This document shows positions 61,948 to 64,000 of a stretch of 64,000 nt of DNA, one piece after another. The notes under the pieces were generated by a model, which worked only from the letters and a program-made list of their open reading frames with translations, ran no database searches and had not been told where the DNA came from. The DNA is from Berberis thunbergii (lineage: Eukaryota; Streptophyta; Magnoliopsida; Ranunculales; Berberidaceae): contig QNQO01002089.1 in NCBI GenBank assembly GCA_003290165.1, positions 62,001 through 126,000 on the forward strand, read 5' to 3'. Position numbers and translations under genes: made by a program. Position 1 is the first letter of the stretch. Every line of letters begins with the position of its first letter.

Positions 61948-63742
61948 AACTTCAACCGCAGTGGGTTGTGAGCCAACTGGCATGTGGCCCTCACTCTTTA
62001 CCGAACACCGAAGGTTAAGTCTGAAAGTAGAGCCCCTTCCAAAAAAGGAAGGCTTCCAAAGTTAAGGCTCATGTTTTGTCCGACACGAAGGGCCTTTCTA
62101 AGATGCTCGCCTATTTTGTAAACTAGAAGTGGTCTCACGCTGGGAATGAGCTAGCTCTCAAACTGTCTGCTCCGGTGAGGGAGGGGCACAAACATGACCA
62201 ACCGCAAGGGCGGAGGCCAAGGTATCTTGCTAGGAAAAATACCACCTACGATTAGCAGGGGTTGAAGATGCGTCAAATCTGAGTACGCAAAAGCTTTGAG
62301 TGAGAAGCTGATGCTAGTTGCTGTTGTAGCTTATACTGTTGCTGAGCAATCCAGAATCGTTCTGCTAGAGAGTTTAACTAGGATTCGCCTGGGGTCCCAG
62401 AGTTCAATCGTTCCATTGGTGGGTCATTCGACAGTGGTCGCAGTAATGCAGGCCATCCTTATTGTCGTCCGCATTGTCCCTTATCTCGTTCCAGATCATA
62501 TATTAGGGCGATAGAGGATCCAACAATTCGCTTCCTTATCTTCCTTTGGATTTTGTTGAGTCGTCTCGCAATAAAGGGCCGACTGTTGGTGGCAAAGGGA
62601 AGGTCCTGGATGAAGGCCAAGGTACAATGGCGACTACAAAGGGCGGTGCTAGCGTAATTCTGTGTCCGAGAAAGCTCCATCCGGATGAGCAAATAAGTTT
62701 GCTTGCTCTGGACGTGGTGAAGATGAGCAACCAGGCCTAGCCCCAGGAGGTTGACATGGACTATGCTTTGAGCAAGCGCATAAGCAGGTGTTATAGCTGA
62801 CTGATTGACCACATTCCAAAGCTCGAAGAAGATACATTGGAAGGGCATGTGGATAAGGGTTTGAAACACCTTATGCTAGGGATGTCTTATTGGAGCCAGA
62901 TGTCCGTTGTTGGGATCGCAGTTGAGGCGGCTCATGAGAGGGTGTACACCATAAAACGTGTCTTCTCGACTATGCAAAAGTTGTATTCAGATGCATTTTT
63001 TGAAATTGAGCTACTCAGGAAGCAGATTGAGGAAAGGAGGCCGGAACAATCAGCTGTTGTCGCCGACACTCAGAGGGTTTTTCTGAAAGCCTTTGAGTCT
63101 GATTTGATAGAGGCGGTGTCCGTGAGGGATAGAATCAAGCAAGATATGGATTTGATCCGTCGAGATCTAGAGGTTGCGCAGGAAGTTGCGGCTAAGATAC
63201 ACTGAGTTGCAGTCTTTTGTTGAGGAGAATACCATGAACGAGGCTGAATAGATTGCCCAAAGACAACAGTTAGAGGCCGATGTGAAATTCAATGCTTGAA
63301 AAACAAGAAAAGCTGAAGACCAACTTCTTCTAAGAAACATGAGCACAACGCAGTTAAGAGTAGCTTAGCTTTGGAACAGTCTCAGGTTGATGCGCTGACT
63401 GGCAAACTAGAGCTGTTGGAGAGTGACTGCTGAAGCGAAGGCGCACGAAGAAGAGCTTTTCAAGGCGTAGGGCAAGTGTGAATTTCGCTGGGTTGTGCAT
63501 GAGATATTAGAGCGATTGGCACTGATGAACTTGCATATTATAAGAATATGTATTACGCAGACTTCGCAGTGGTCTCTGTGTCATCAGAAGAAGAGGGCGA
63601 TCTAGATCGTGACGCTCAGATCAAGGCACGTACGGATGCAACTCTTGCTTCTTCCCTAGTTAAGTTTAGTTCTCCTACATATGTACCCCTCTTGATGAGG
63701 AATAGACTTTGTACACTTGTACTTTTTTGTTTCAACTGCTAA
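61948..63742 (+). pseudogene. Antisense coiled-coil ORF of the gypsy element
   Basis: Broken frames on the + strand encode KKEGFQS, VAEQSRIVLLESLTRIRLGS, GGASVILCPRKLHPDEQISL, then an intact 122-residue stretch (62837-63205: EAAHERVYTIKRVFSTMQKL, FFEIELLRKQIEERRPEQSA, IKQDMDLIRRDLEVAQEV) with strong coiled-coil character. A final acidic block (63560-63640, VVSVSSEEEGDLDRDAQIKA) follows. Stops at about 62738, 62800 and 63205 show decay. It corresponds in position to the antisense ORF at 2-1990, though the surviving parts overlap little. Its function is unknown. Confidence 0.55.
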
Positions 63743-64000
63743 TGAAAACAAGTTTATTTTGAGTATGCCTTGTACTCGCATTATGTTTGGTCTCCCTGTC
63801 GCACGCTTTCCTTTTTGCCTTGTCGTTTTACTTTGACACAGGGCTGGTTGGGTTAGTAGAAAGTTGAGTGGTCTGTCTGCTGTTGTGAGTTTGACCATTT
63901 ATGTCTCGAATGATTCTCACCTGTTCTTTTGTGAGATTATAGAGTCATTATCGCTCGATTACATCCAATAGTGGATGTTCTGTGGATAGTTTGGCAGTGG
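63743..64000. other. Retroelement interior, unassigned
   Basis: T-rich sequence with no recognised coding content, probably still inside the gypsy element that continues past the edge. Confidence 0.4.

Larger units (their letters stand above)
61296..64000 (-). mobile_element. 3' part of a gypsy element, inverse orientation, running off the right edge
   Basis: Mirror image of the 1-2848 arrangement: a 3' LTR (61296-61947, minus) preceded, in element orientation, by an antisense ORF (on the + strand here). GTTAT at 61291-61295 is a candidate target duplication but the other end is outside the window. Confidence 0.7.

Noticed and set aside
62459..62869. 136-codon minus ORF
   Set aside because: Opposite strand of the antisense coiled-coil ORF; composition fits a shadow.

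Overview
This is a repeat-rich nuclear segment of a flowering plant, most likely a eudicot. The evidence is GT-AG (and one GC-AG) introns, plant-only families (NAR2/NRT3 nitrate-transport partner, DUF3537, SHI-related zinc finger, PDI-like 2 family) and dense plant transposons (CACTA, hAT, MULE, PIF/Harbinger-like, Ty1/copia, Ty3/gypsy, LINE, SINE). Nothing bacterial, organellar or CRISPR-like was seen. The species cannot be fixed from sequence alone.

Three apparently complete host genes stand out, all on the + strand: a PDI-like ER oxidoreductase (9 exons, 21403-28541, 434 residues, KDEL end), a DUF3537 multi-pass membrane protein (4 exons, 30963-35365, 435 residues) and an NRT3.1/NAR2-type nitrate-transport accessory protein (2 exons, 60004-61049, 204 residues). 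A fourth, a lysosomal-acid-lipase-type triacylglycerol lipase (9 exons, 4159-6215), is intact except for a frame problem between its signal peptide and the mature protein.

The rest is transposon-driven, region by region. 1-2.85 kb: 3' part of a Ty3/gypsy element carrying an antisense ORF, split by a hAT miniature element. 3.1-3.5 kb: microsatellite and a 69-bp tandem duplication. 7.5-11.3 kb: a Tourist-like MITE, a CACTA element with a captured CDK-like kinase exon, and ubiquitin-protease exon remnants. 11.4-14.4 kb: a truncated, decayed copia element. 15.3-19.4 kb: two successive gypsy 5' LTR plus gag units, one LTR carrying a CACTA MITE. 20.3-21.2 kb: an hAT element next to the PDI promoter. 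Inside the PDI introns lie a 1.28-kb MULE with a perfect 9-bp target duplication and a LINE fragment. 29-30.5 kb: a second copy of the first hAT family and an AT-rich repeat. 36.8-39.4 kb: LINE tail and unclassified repeats.

39.9-46.2 kb is a graveyard of gene fragments: DUF3537 exon 1, an ADP-glucose pyrophosphorylase exon, a disabled SHI/LRP1-type gene with a SINE in its intron, a duplicated unknown exon, an E2 ubiquitin-conjugating fragment and a truncated ribosomal protein L24 gene. It is bounded on the right by a CACTA terminus. 51.07-58.51 kb is a 7.4-kb CACTA element with matching termini and a 3-bp target duplication. It carries histone H2A and DEAD-box helicase (RH7-like) exons, and a second copy of the flanking repeat at 30.2 kb shows the unoccupied site. 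61.3-64 kb is another gypsy 3' end, in the opposite orientation, again with an antisense ORF.

No entirely new biological system is evident. The most interesting material is the gene-capturing CACTA elements, the fragment cluster, and the gypsy family with an antisense coiled-coil ORF.
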